From positions 2,728,001 to 2,792,000 of the forward strand of contig JAJNNX010000001.1 in NCBI GenBank assembly GCA_023159155.1: DNA of 64,000 nt. Direction: 5' to 3'. This document shows, piece by piece, positions 35,552-46,652 of this stretch. The DNA is from Ustulina deusta (lineage: Eukaryota; Ascomycota; Sordariomycetes; Xylariales; Xylariaceae). Numbering within the stretch: the stretch's first letter is position 1; the number at the start of each line of letters is the position of its first letter. Below the pieces are notes generated by a model that saw only the letters and a list, made by a program, of their open reading frames with translations, was not told where the DNA came from and searched no databases. The position numbers and the translations under genes are program-made.

Positions 35552-37904
35552 TCATTGGAAATCAGCCTTGCCGAGTTCAGCATGGTCCCACGGCAACATT
35601 GAGCCCGTCATCACGTTGCCGAACGAAGACAGCCAGGCTGTACCATCCTCCGGCAACACCGGCGGCTGAGCGGCGAGGAAGTCGAAGTCCATAACAGGGT
35701 CTACATCAGGCATGATTGCCGCCTCGGTCTGCCGAGCCTTGAGCACACTATTCAAGATCTCTTTTACGCACGGCCATGTGTCTTCAATGTCCTTCATGGC
35801 TTGGATAACGAGGTCCAGGGACCGCGAGGTCTCGGCATCGTCCCAAGGGAGGCGGTCGAGGTGACGCCTCATCAAGATCGAGCCGGCAGCCGTTGATAGC
35901 GTCTGGACGAAATCGAGCGGCAGGTGCTTGTACGAGTAGAACCGTCCGTAGTTCCGGAGGAGCCTGAGAATGGCCCCGAGCGACTCGTAGCATATCTCGA
36001 TATCGTCGCGGTTGAAGCTAGACTCGGGTTTCTGCAGGAGCTGGCTTGGCGGACGATGTAGGATAGTCATCACGGTGTGGAAAAGCAGACTAGGAGTGGT
36101 GGTTCATTGTCAGTTCTTGATTCAATTAATCCCCCCCCCCCCCCCCCCTAACCCGGCCCGCGAGACAAAATACATACTGGAGGTGGTAGACCCATTGTGG
36201 AAGTTGACTGAGAGTCCACTGATTCCAGTTCAAGTTATTCGGCAGACTGGCGAGCCATTTCGTGAGGGAAACGTGTATCCGCGTGATCGTGGCCGCGACA
36301 ACAGGGCCGCCGGCGTTGATGCGACGGTTCTCGAAAACCTCTGTGATCATGTTATGCACGATACGGTACAGTTCAATACGGTAGATGAGTGAATTGACGA
36401 GGCTTGGGCTGTCTTCAAACGCGGTCACGGAAGTGCCCGGGGCTATGTAAATGTCGAGTAAGTTTGCCCAATCCGGGGGGTATGGGATTCTCTCGGTTCC
36501 GCGCACATCCGACACTTGCGGGTAGAGAGCCGGCGGCCGGCCGAAGAATAAACTGAGCTGCTTGTCCACGACGAAGGCAGCCCAGTAGACGCGCCGAAGG
36601 ATTTCTCGTTCCACGTCTGGATCCTGCGTGGAATCCTGGGTGTTATGCCAGTTCGTAGGGTCGAGATGAAGCCCCATCTCATCTGTGGGGACTAGTAGTC
36701 AGTAATTGCTCTCAAGGTAAAGAGGTTAGGAATGCCGTAGTGGTATGTATGGCGAAAGCTGATCCCGCTCAGCTAAGTAATAAGCCGCTCTCAACACTGG
36801 AAGCCACCGATAAGGGGGACTAAATAACTTACGCGCGAGGCGAAATGCCATGCCACAAAATAGCCATCCTTTCGAAGCTCGACCTCGACCGATTTCGAGC
36901 TGACCCAATAGGATAAGGGCCTGTAGCACTGTGAGGTCGGGGTGGTTCAACGAAGGGTATAACAGCGCTTGGGCTTGGTTGGCGAAGATGTCCGAAAGAA
37001 GGGATTCGTTCGTGGCAAGGGCCCCTATTGCACAGATAGCGAATAGCAACAGGTCCGAGTAATGCCTCCCCCCTCCGGTGTCGTAGTCCCGGAGGAAGAA
37101 CTCTCGGTAGATACACATGCTGCACTGGTACTGCCACTTAAAAAATGCCGCCATCAAGCGTTGCGAGACCTCATCATGTGGAGCAAACCGAATCGGGTAC
37201 GAATTCCAAAGTGTCTGGCCGAACATCATCTCCGTCGTGCTTGTTGAGGCCGCCCCAGCATCAAGTGCTGAGTCTATAACTACCGGCGACGGGACAGGAC
37301 CTGCTTCAGACAGACGGATATGGTATAGACTTGTTCCTCCATAAAAGTGTGCCGAACTGCCGGATCTTGTCTTTCGAAGTTGGCCCGCACGTGCCGGGCT
37401 CAACCGTTCTCCGTCATCTTGTCCGTCGACGGCTACTAGTTTAGTGGATGAACTTGACCCGACCTCGTCACCTTCGGCCAATGTCAGTTCGGTCACGCGG
37501 GAGAATTCATCGAGCATCTGCTGGCGTTTCTTGTCATCACTCGAGGCAAGCTTCTGAATAAACGTCTCTAGAGACGCAACTTGGGCCTCTAGTGCCTGCA
37601 CATAACTCTTCGGGGTGGGCCTTACTGGAGTTAATGCCGGGATAGTAACTAGCCAATACAACTGGTATCGTCTAGTGGGATAGTTCGCTTACCGCTGCTT
37701 CTCCCCAGTCCCTACGCGTCTGCATTCGACATTCGCCCTACGACATTTAGAACAAGGTTGACGGCGGTCGCATTTGATCTTTGACCATCTCCTGTTAGAA
37801 AATCCTTGATATTGTATGAAGTAACGGTGAAACTTTACCTTCCTTCTCCTGCATCGCGCACAAGAAACCGACGTCGTCTCACTTGCAGGAATCAATTTAT
37901 CCAT
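35552..37904 (-). CDS. Zn2Cys6 fungal-specific transcription factor
   Basis: Nuclear DNA-binding regulator. The CDS is complement(join(35552..36089, 36178..36682, 36833..37620, 37693..37778, 37839..37904)), 660 aa. After splicing, the binuclear cluster is complete: Cys at 15, 18, 25, 31, 34 and 41, with spacing 2-6-5-2-6. Then comes a linker, a coiled-coil start (YVQALEAQVASLETF, about residues 60-80) and the fungal-specific factor domain (LLLFAICAIGAL, EMGLHLDP, RRVYWAAFVVDKQLSLFFGR, and LLFHTVMTILHRPP after the fourth intron). The layout resembles the NirA/NIT-4-like group, but the target pathway is not shown. The second intron appears to end in an unusual TAAG acceptor. The last intron holds an 18-C run. 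It is divergent from the D-glutamate cyclase-like gene, which may be its target. Confidence 0.9.
36131..36148. repeat. Poly-C tract inside a TF intron
   Basis: Eighteen C residues (G on the coding strand) within the intron 36090-36177. Such a tract is length-unstable and also prone to sequencing error; it does not touch coding sequence. Confidence 0.85.
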
Positions 37905-38389
37905 CACCAGTTCCCTTCATCAGTAGTTATTAATGATTACAGCTAGGTTATGATGGATGAAGAGCGTAACAGAAGTTGACGAGCTTGGCGGAGTTATCAG
38001 TCTGAGAGCGTAATAAGTACCGGATCCTACCTGTATCTATCGAGACAGTCGGGACCGTACCGGGGCCTAGTCTAAGTGGGTTCTTAGCTGGTATTATATA
38101 ATAGTCTGACTAAATTCTACCTAGAGAGCACAGCCATTTGATTTTGCCTATTAGGCGTCCACGGTTAAGACATGACCCACGCCGTCGGCGGTGGAAGTCC
38201 GTTGCCCGCTCTGCAATCCGCCGGCGACGTCAATGGGTAAGAAAGATATAAATCGGAACTGAATTTGGCCACCACTAGAGAGTTAGATAAATTGCTGGCG
38301 GGGCCGCAGTTCTTCAACTTGACACGGCCGTTCCGGTCTACACGTGCGTCAATCCAACCATTGTCCTATATGCCCACCTGAGAGTCAAT
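37905..38389. promoter_or_regulatory. Divergent promoter, Zn2Cys6 factor / D-glutamate cyclase-like gene
   Basis: A 485-bp region between two divergent start codons. It contains clustered CGG/CCG triplets at about 38181-38225 (GTCGGCGG, AATCCGCCGGCG), the kind of triplet Zn2Cys6 proteins bind, and a GATATAAA TATA-like box at about 38247, some 140 bp before the right-hand start. Control of the pair by its own factor is inference. Confidence 0.45.
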
Positions 38390-39283
38390 ATGTCCGTAAT
38401 ATCCACGACTGTATTAGAGCCTCACACACTGGAGACCGGTCGGGACGTCCGTCTCTATGCGCGGAGCCGTCCATGTCCCAATACATCTGGGCTTGCACCT
38501 ACGTATCTTCAAGCGAACCTGATCATCCTGCCATCTAAGTATGCTTCGGATTTTCGACTTCTCTGCGCTAGAAACCCTGTGCCCTGCCCCCTTATCGCCG
38601 AGTCGTCCCAACCCGGAAGATGGGATTCCGTACAGTCTCACTTGCCAGGGCTCGATGGACACGCACTGCTTACTGATGTCGACATCAGAAATGATGCTCC
38701 CAAGTATAACGTTTATAAAGACTCCCAACTGGTCAAGCCAGGTTGTCCAAACATCGTGGACGAGTGGACTGACGACCATGTGGCGTTCTTAATCGGATGC
38801 TCCTTCAGCTTCGAATCCGCACTCGCCGCGGCTGGACTGACGCCACTTCACACAAGCCTGAAGCGAAATGTGCCGATGTATCGTACCGCGATCCCACTGT
38901 CTCCTGCTGGCGTTTTCACGGGGAGTACTTTTGTTGTGTCGATGCGGCCATATAGAGCGAGCGACGTTCCTAGAGTGAGAGATATCACTCGGGCTTTTTC
39001 TGCTACGCACGGCGAGCCTGTCGCTTGGGGCTGGGAAGCGATCAAGGCTTTGGGAATTGTGGATATTGATAGCCCGCAGTGGGGAGATGCACCCATAACG
39101 CTGGATGGTGCGCCGCTTGGAAAGTTTTCGGAATGTGATGATCTAGTCCCTGTATTCTGGGGTTGCGGGGTTACGCCGCAGGAGGCGGTGATGAGAGCGA
39201 ATTTGGAGGGTGTTGTCATGGCACACTCGCCCGGGCATATGCTGCTCCTTGATTGCAAGGATTCGGATATCATCGCAGGGTAG
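38390..39283 (+). CDS. D-glutamate cyclase-like / DUF1445 (YcsI family) protein
   Basis: Soluble protein of the DUF1445 family, whose mitochondrial vertebrate member converts D-glutamate to 5-oxo-D-proline; bacterial members were called putative hydro-lyases. Intronless, 297 aa, close to family length. Landmarks: YLQANLIILPSKYASDF and CARNPVPCPLI near residues 60-90, VDEWTDDHVAFLIGCSFSFE, a GSTFVVSMRPY block, GEPVAWG and a C-terminal FWGCGVTPQEAVM plus SPGHMLLLD. Substrate in this fungus is not known. No targeting peptide is obvious. It faces a Zn2Cys6 regulator across 485 bp, which suggests inducible use of a D-amino acid or related compound (inference). The family is common in bacteria and patchy in fungi, so transfer is possible but not shown. 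Confidence 0.88.
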   Translation: MSVISTTVLEPHTLETGRDVRLYARSRPCPNTSGLAPTYLQANLIILPSKYASDFRLLCARNPVPCPLIAESSQPGRWDSVQSHLPGLDGHALLTDVDIRNDAPKYNVYKDSQLVKPGCPNIVDEWTDDHVAFLIGCSFSFESALAAAGLTPLHTSLKRNVPMYRTAIPLSPAGVFTGSTFVVSMRPYRASDVPRVRDITRAFSATHGEPVAWGWEAIKALGIVDIDSPQWGDAPITLDGAPLGKFSECDDLVPVFWGCGVTPQEAVMRANLEGVVMAHSPGHMLLLDCKDSDIIAG

Positions 39284-41569
39284 AGTCAGGAAAGACGGCA
39301 AGTTGGCGGATATGTGCCTGTAGACTTTTATTTTATGCATGATTTATCTCCTTTTGGGCGCCGGCAAGCAACCGCGGGAACATTAAGCCACAGAAGTTTA
39401 GTCGGGGCGTTAGGTATTAGGTAGGCTCACGCGGCCTGACAGGTTTCCGAGGTGTATTTAGTATAGTGTTAATTTGACGGTATTGGGTGGAGGGTTTGAC
39501 TTATCTAATTTTAGGTTTCCGCTTACAACTCTTCCATAGCGCCTTATGTAATAGAAGACCACAACATCGTATCACAGAAAAGAGGCTAGAACTGGTGCTG
39601 AATGCCTACTTAGAGATCAGCACATGAAATAAGACGTAGAGAACGATGGGTCTCATCATGAGCAATTCCAGTTTCGGACCTGACTAGCTTTATATGTTGA
39701 AGACATGGCCAGTGATATCGTGAAAACAACGTTGTAGACTCATTAGAGTAATAGTAGTCTGCACATTGTGAATTAAAACGTGATGCAGAGTTGACGATCG
39801 AGTGCCTAGCTTGAGGATTTAAATCCATCGTATTCAAGCAATTTACAATGGTATAAGTCGAATAAAAATAGAGCATACTGTCTATTGGGTCGACCACCCA
39901 CCAGTGAACCCGCAAAGTTCAATCAGAGACACAAGCGCTGGTAATTTATGTGGAAGTTGGCGAATGAGCTATGCCCTTTGCTGTCTTACACTATTTGAGA
40001 GTCGAGGCTCTCAATAAACTTTTTGCGGTCGCTGAGTGCTAGACTGCGACAGGTCTCGTGTCCGTCTACGGCATTGCGCCCTTTTGAGCTCTCTTCGGCT
40101 TCAGGCCGCCCAATGATATGGATGAAGCTTTGTCAGAAAACGCGTCGCAATGGCAATTGAAACCATCTCTCATCGCTCGTATCACTGGGTTCATAGCAGG
40201 GTATGTTGAAATTACCGACATTCACCACTCCGAATCAGAAATATCGCGACTGACAAACAGCGACAGAGGAGCCTGAAACTAGAATCTTGCAGCCGATATC
40301 ATCGCGTTCTGCAGTCTCCAGCACGGCTCTTTGGCCATGTTAGCAACGAGCGTCGGCCAATTTTACCAGAAACGTTCTGCAAAGGGATCCGAAACTGAGA
40401 AGTACAAGTCAGTGGCCTCCTGCGTGTTGGGAAACAAAGCAATTCTTTATTCTGGTGTAGTCGAGTCGGTGCCTCACCTCTACAGATGGTAGAAGGGAAA
40501 CTACACTAGGACAGGAGGAAGCAATGATTCTTCCCAGCTTCCCAATTGAGGTGTCAGGGCATAAGCTGGGCCGAAAAAGAACAAAATCCTGTGCTGTCCT
40601 ACAATACGAGAGACTTCGAGTGCTGGTCCGGCAGTCCGGGCGAGTAATCTGAACAACAAACTCTCGAAATTTTACGACGCCAGGAATGAATTTCCCGCAG
40701 TGGCCGACAACCCTGCACTGACATGTGTAAGTACACTACATACCTAAGTAATTTTCAGAGTGCCTTGAAGGCCGCGGACCTTGCCAATGTCTCGGCAACA
40801 TCCGACATTTTCTTTAGCGGCCCGAACTTGATGCTGTCATCCACCAAGACCCTCGAGGGCGGTTGAGGACATCTGTTCTTTATTATTTTTATTATTTTCC
40901 TTGTTAAAGATGACCTAGCGATTAGGCAGGTACTCGAACGTAATCTCTTCATCTGTTGGTGTACATACCTAGGTAAGTAGCAAGGTTTAGATACTACTTA
41001 CTTAAGTAGTAGTGGTAGAACAGCATATACCGAAGTAAGTACTTAAGGTACCTAGTGTAAAAAGTAGAGATCGGTCCAGGGCATTCTAGCACTTCGAATA
41101 GGGTAACCAACGGCTTTCTAACACTAGAAAACTCAATTGGTCACGGAGATTTTGGTGTCACGCCGGTTTCATGCCCAATAGGCACCTAGGGTGACCTGGG
41201 GTTTGCGGGCTTAGCGCCAGCCTAAGGAGCCCCGCACCCCGAGTCCTTCAGCGCTCAGAATCCCTCATCACTTGATATAGACGGCAAATCATGCCACTAT
41301 CAGCTCATCAGCTCACCAGCGAATCTCGTGGCCGCTAATTACTCAGACACGAAAATAAGGCGGACGTGATACCACTGGGCTGGGTCGGCAACATGGCGGC
41401 TTCGATATTTAAACCAGAAATGTCAAACCAGCAACGATATCCAATTCATTATGACGACGGAAGAGATATCTTTTCATCTTTCCTTCGCCGACCAGTGATC
41501 AGTGTGCAATTCAACCTACAGTAACGCACAAGTCAATCTTCGCATCATCTCCAGAATCCCGCCGCCAAC
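39284..41569. other. Intergenic region with palindromic AAGTACTTA/TAGGTA motifs
   Basis: No gene recognised. The stretch 40968-41056 is dense in self-complementary motifs (CCTAGGTAAGTAG, ACTTACTTAAGTAGT, AAGTACTTAAGGTACC). The last ~200 bases probably carry the promoter of the protoglobin gene. Confidence 0.4.
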
Positions 41570-42995
41570 ATGCCGCCACTGCTACGGCCTATGAAACACA
41601 TTGATCGCAAAGATCTGTACACCAATCTAGAGACGAGAATCCAATACCTCCATTCATTCCTAGACTTCAGTTCACGTGCGTTTTACAAGACACGTTTGAC
41701 ATAGGCCGCTGGCGCACTCACACCGTTGTAGGAGACATCGAAGCGTTGATAACGGGCTCTAAATACATCAAAGCATTGATTCCGGCTTTGGTGAATATAG
41801 TCTACCATAAGTTATTGCAGTACGACATCACAGCAAGGGCATTCCACGTGAGTGGACTCATTGATTCTTTCTTCCCCTTTTCCTTCCTCTGTCCCGCTCT
41901 AGAACCCGCCTTTCGCCTTCAAAATCAACCGCCAGCCTTGATACTCAGGGAACATGACTCTCCGCCCTCAGGACTATGAGATCTTGAACATAGCCTCAAT
42001 ACCGTGCGCGGTGCTCATCCCGGCCTGGAAGGGGTGATGTCGGATGGCCGGGATTCAGATTCCACCTTGGAAAGAAGCTGTATCACCTGTTCCACGCTAT
42101 TTCCCCACAAAGACAGTCCCGTCTGCTCGAGAAAATACATGGATCGTGATTGACCTCGTTTTTACAGACGAGGAGTACGAGCTATGAAGGGCCCGTTGAC
42201 GAGAACCTCAGCGACGACAGTCCCATTATTCTGCATCGCAAGACCTTCTTGCGGGCCTACTTATACAAACTATGCTCGGACCCCTCTACCATGGAGTTCT
42301 GGTACTATCTAGATAAGGTCGGGTGAGTGCAAATACCCACCTCAAACCTAGGGCAAACTCCTCACATATCTCCTAGAATGATGCATGTGGGAAGAGGACG
42401 CGAACATCCCCTTCACATTGAATATGTACATATCGGCGCGTGTCTATCATTCATTCAAGATACCCTTACAGAAGCGCTTCTATCACATCCGCGCCTGCGA
42501 ATGGAGAGGAAGGTAGCCCTCGTCAAGGCATTGGGCAAAGTTATCTGGATACAGAATGACTTATTTGCTAAGTGGTGGTATGTATTAACCCCAACCCCAA
42601 CACGATATATTTGAGCTAATGTGTCTCCAGTAAGTACCTTGCCGTTATCCCTTTTTATTTATAATCAGTTGTTCTTTCAACCGGACTTTCAAGGGAGTAT
42701 GTCGATAAGAACTCAATCCGCATACTTACATTTGATAGACGTCCGGGACGGCGACGAGTTCGCAGATGAAGTTGAAGCTCCCGAGATTGAGCAGGAGGGG
42801 TATCTTTTCGGGAAGAGGATGCTTGACGACCTTGAAGAGATAGATGAGCCCGGCGCCGCGAGCGCTTGCCCATTTTCTGGGCTGGTGAAGGGCGTAAGTG
42901 CGGTAAGTGTTGCGAGTGGGGAGGGTGAAGCATCGGCAGTCACCCAAGCCGATGGGAAGGAGACCGCTGATGCCTCTACCAAGGACCCCGCATAG
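41570..42995 (+). CDS. Fungal protoglobin (globin-sensor-domain heme protein)
   Basis: Single-domain heme protein of the Protoglobin family, expected to bind O2, NO or CO; role in fungi unknown. Exons: 41570-41675, 41732-41847, 42168-42322, 42377-42577, then a last part ending at 42995. Landmarks: MKHIDRKDLYTNLETRIQYL, KALIPALVNIVYHKLLQYDI, RKTFLRAYLYKLCSD, FWYYLDKVGMMHVGRGR, PLHIEYVHIGACL (candidate heme-binding His) and KVIWIQNDLFAKW. The intron after ITARAFH is long (320 nt) but both edges are canonical and rejoin the family sequence (TRSTSYEGPVDE). The last junction is not clean: the expected next residues (VRDGDEFADEVEAPEIEQEG) begin after a TAG at 42737, but splicing from the GTATGT at 42578 is out of phase by one base and creates a stop. 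Either another junction or a one-base indel is present. Confidence 0.8.
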
Positions 42996-44407
42996 AGCGA
43001 GCGTCAACCATTGGATGGTGGATTTGCAATGTATTATTACGAAAAGATTGGGGCAGAATATCCATCATACTTGTGGTATAGGTTAGACATGTAGACATGA
43101 ACACCGCGATCCTTATGCTCTTGCGAGGATCGGCGTCGCATGATTTAGATAGGCGAAGGCATCAGCATATCTCCCCAGTTTTTCAAAGAGTTTCCAATCA
43201 TTGGCCATAAACCCCTAGGTAAGACCTACACGCACTCAAGTCAGGGCGTACCCAGCACCTCAGATGGTTCTCCATGCAATCATGGCAAAAGGCTTGTCTG
43301 AGTCGCTATCGCACATGCTCGACTCGAAGCCATACGTGTAAAACATCTCCAGTTCGCCCATGTTTCATTGCAACGGAAACTGGTTCACCGTCATGGAGAA
43401 AGTCTCACAGTGAAACTTTTGGTAATCTAACCGAATAGGATATGTTCTACCGAGACTTCGGACCAAACAAGACGCTGTCTTGGGATTGGAAGTTGTTTCT
43501 GCGTGTTTAAGGCAAAGAAATATCGATAGTCATCGTACCGGTCAACTAGTGGGCATTCTGCGATCTGGAAGAGGAGATTCCGTGGCTTCTCCTACTCAGA
43601 AAGATATGCTTTAAAGTGAGGAGGGCTATCCTAATATTTGACGACAACCTCTTTCATCTGTGACCAATCAAATACGCGGGTAGAATTCATGAATCCATAT
43701 ATGTATAAGTATATCGATCAAGCTCATATCTACCGCACGACGTGTATGATATAACAAACTGTACAAGAATGGAGTCAATACCTCATAAGTCTTGACGTGT
43801 CCTTCGCTAAGAATCTCATTTGAAGCTTGTTGTCTTACTTACCACTAGGTCAATGGAACATATTTAAAACCGAAATATATTTTAATGATACTACGAAGAA
43901 ACCTGAGTCTCTTGACTCGTGATCTTATGTATTCCCTTCCGAAAGATGTTCGATCTATGTCACGCTATTTTGAAGACAAACTAAGCACAAGTGCAACTCA
44001 AAGTTCTTTTTATTGGCCTTGAGTACGTTTGTAGTTACATGACAAAAGGTTGGCAAATCATTTCGAATAAGTATACCTATTGGGAACAAATCAAGACGCG
44101 AGTATGAAAAAGGAGCAAAGTGGCTGCTCCCCCCTTTCCTTGAGTATCAGCTAACAAATACATCATCGTCTTGAGAACAGTTGCTCCTCGTGGCTCCTCT
44201 CTCGTAACAAGTACCTTATATCTGTATGAAAGAGAAAAGTGGCTTTCAGGAGTATAAAGATCGGGGCTTCTACTCACATCGAGAGAAAAAAAACCCCACA
44301 GTCACGGTCAACCACAGGCTTTCTACCACTACCCTAAGGGATATTTTGGAACTTTCAACTCTCATATACCGTTCTTCAAACCTTTCCATTTCTCCAACCA
44401 ACCCAAG
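42996..44407. other. Intergenic region, no gene seen
   Basis: Follows the protoglobin stop and leads to the secreted-protein gene. No coding signature. The last ~150 bases contain a long CT/A-rich leader-like stretch. Confidence 0.4.
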
Positions 44408-45256
44408 ATGATGTTCATCCAAGCTCTGTTCGCCGCCTCTCTTGCCACTTTCGTCCTTGGAGGTCCTATCTATACGCTACCCTGCTCGTCGATTTCCGGC
44501 ACGCCGTGTAGGTGTCCATTTGGTACTAACTACACTGAATCGGTCACCACCGCACTTATCGGTGCCACCGCAAGTGATGTGGGGTTAGTAGCTAACGATT
44601 GTGAGTAAAGTTGATGACATTGGCTTGCAGTTGGTCACCAATATTGACTAGATTACCTTTAGTCTTCAACCCTTCATGGGCAGGACTGGAACCCTGGATG
44701 GTGCAAGGCCCTGATAATGTCCCTTTGTTATCTATTAGGGACGTGAATGAGTCGACCACAGTCGGAACCTATTCCTTCCGAGAGCGTGTAAGATCACCAA
44801 TACATTATTTGCGAGCAACACTCATTGTGCTTGCTCGTTCTTGTACTAATACCTCTGACCTCCAAGCTAACGTGGCCCTCCTGTAGCTGACTTTCAGATT
44901 CGAGTTTCCTGATGGCTCCTTCGAGCAGAGATACGAGCAGACAGGGGTCGTTCCGTACTATTCCGGCAATGGCTCTTTCGCTGGGTACTGGGTTACGCTT
45001 AAGGGCGATCGGATCTTTGAGAACGAAACTCTGGTCAAATACTCCAGCTATTCTTGCGAGACTGGGAATCCAAGGGGTAGGCATTAATTACCCGTCACCC
45101 CCCAATTTTAACCCTCCTGGGGACCCGAGAAATTGACAGTTTATAGATTTTGCCACATCCCGTGAGAGTGCCCTGACTAATGTGAGCACTATACTCGAAG
45201 CCAAGGGCTTGCTCTACGGCGTCAGCGTTGACCCAGAGTCGGCTGAGCTTCTTTAG
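44408..45256 (+). CDS. Small secreted protein of unknown function
   Basis: Predicted extracellular protein. The CDS is join(44408..44600, 44663..44787, 44887..45076, 45147..45256), 205 aa; each intron has a standard donor (GTGAGT, GTAAGA, GTAGGC) and acceptor (TTAG, GTAG, ATAG). Residues 1-19 form a signal peptide (MMFIQALFAASLATFVLGG). The mature protein begins with a Cys cluster (LPCSSISGTPCRCPFGTNYT), continues with VTTALIGATASDVGLVANDC, a FNPSWAGLEPW block and GTYSFRERLTFRFEFPDGSF, and has a late Cys in SYSCETG. It resembles a family of conserved secreted ascomycete proteins I have seen without any assigned activity; an NTF2-like fold is only a guess. A second ATG directly follows the first. 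Confidence 0.75.
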
Positions 45257-45822
45257 AGGCGAAAATAGCAGCAAGGTTGCTTCGCGTAGAGATGGGGTGA
45301 AATACGAAATTGCGCTTGAAATGCTGTTGAGCAGCTTTTCCTCCTATCATCACAGATTCGCACCTACGAATAATTTTGAATTTCATGTACAAGTCTGACA
45401 AGCTTCCAAAAGCATGCTCTGGGAAGAGAATTTGGCTTCATTATCATTTTATAGAAAAGAGAAGTTCTAGGGTTGACTGATATTCGAAATGTAGTTTACC
45501 TTTTGCACTAAGAATACTTTCCCATTGTTCCACCATAACAAAGAGAAACCGTGTTATGTAATTATTCCCAACCGTTTAACTCTATACTCATCACGTACTG
45601 GCTTGGCCGTGTTCTGTGGCGCCAATATATAATACCCTATGGGGTTAGTAGAGAAGCCCGTTTGGAGAGGTCTACACGGGGGGACAACAACGGCAAGTAA
45701 AACGTCAGAGACAGTTAATCGTATTATATATCAAAACATTCATGAGCCTATAAGATACACGTTATTTAATTTAATTATCCTGGGATATTTCGGTGCCAAG
45801 TGTGTACCTCGTCCCATAGGAG

Positions 45823-46616
45823 TTATGATTGAGATTCTTTCAGATCGCTCCTCTTCTTAACCATTTCGGATATCGCCCTACCAGTTTCGGTCCCCAGATT
45901 CGCAAACCCTTCGATCACCCCCTGTCTATCATTTACTGACATCTCCTGACTCATCTTGAATTTCCCTTCCAGTCGTTCTAGTTGAATTTCCCTTCCAGTC
46001 GTTCTAGTTGAATTTCAATCCCGATGATGTTCGTCTGCAGCAGTTCGATGAAGCGTTCCGGCGCGTCCGAGACCTTCCACGATCCTGGTCTACCAGAAGT
46101 TCCGGTATAACCCATTATAGAAGTTTCGGCATGTTCCGAAAGATCGGATATCTGCTTCGATAAAAAGCCTATGCTCTCATCTGACTTGTGATCCCAGTAG
46201 ATCTTCGCACGACCATATGCTTGCACCGCCGCGTAGTTCCAGGTTGGCACAACCTTTCCCGTCGATGGCTTGGTCTCCGTGTAGAACTTGGGCGTGACAT
46301 AATGCTGAGATGGAGGTGTGAAGAGAACCAAAACTTCTTCTTCCAAAACATTCGGCGCAGAGGCTCGGCTCGCTTGTGCGGCCTCGATCAGGACTTTGCT
46401 TTGTGGGTTCTGCCGCGCAATGTGGCCACGGAGAACCCCAAGTTCCTCTTCGCTATCTTCATCATCCACGTCGAGGATAAACGGGATATGACTAGAAAGT
46501 ATAAATGGCGCAAGTTTCGAACGAATAGCTGTTGTAAGGATCCCTAACGGGTTGTCGCGAATAAGTTGTCGCAGCACCGGGATAGATGTCTCTGCGTGAA
46601 CGCCGCGAAGATACAT
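45823..46616 (-). pseudogene. PaiB-like FMN-binding (FMN_bind_2) protein, frame broken by 26-bp duplication
   Basis: Family related to Bacillus PaiB; the fungal role is probably flavin binding in the cytosol. From ATG 46616 the frame shows MYLRGVHAETSIPVLRQLI, NPLGILTTAI, SHIPFILD, LGVLRGHIARQNPQSK, HYVTPKFYTETKPSTGKVVP with TWNYAAVQAYG, and IIGIEIQLERLEGKF, then stops at 45978 (212 aa). An exact 26-bp tandem duplication (45956-46007) causes the stop. Ignoring one copy, the frame continues to 45823 with the conserved tail (MSQEMSVNDRQGVIEGF and more), giving 255 aa in all. The duplication replaces about 43 conserved C-terminal residues with one Asn. Either the allele is a fresh null or truncated form, or the extra copy is an assembly error. 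Confidence 0.8.
45956..46007. repeat. Exact 26-bp tandem duplication
   Basis: Two identical 26-base copies (45956-45981 and 45982-46007), beginning TTGAATTTCCC and ending CGTTCTAG. The length is not a multiple of three and breaks the PaiB-like frame. Confidence 0.95.
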
Positions 46617-46652
46617 GATGACGATCGTCGGTACAATCACGAGAGAAAGCAA

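Noticed and set aside
41903..41980. Extra protoglobin exon inside the 320-nt intron
   Set aside because: An acceptor-like CTCTAG precedes a short open stretch, but it runs into a stop with no donor, and skipping it rejoins the family sequence exactly.
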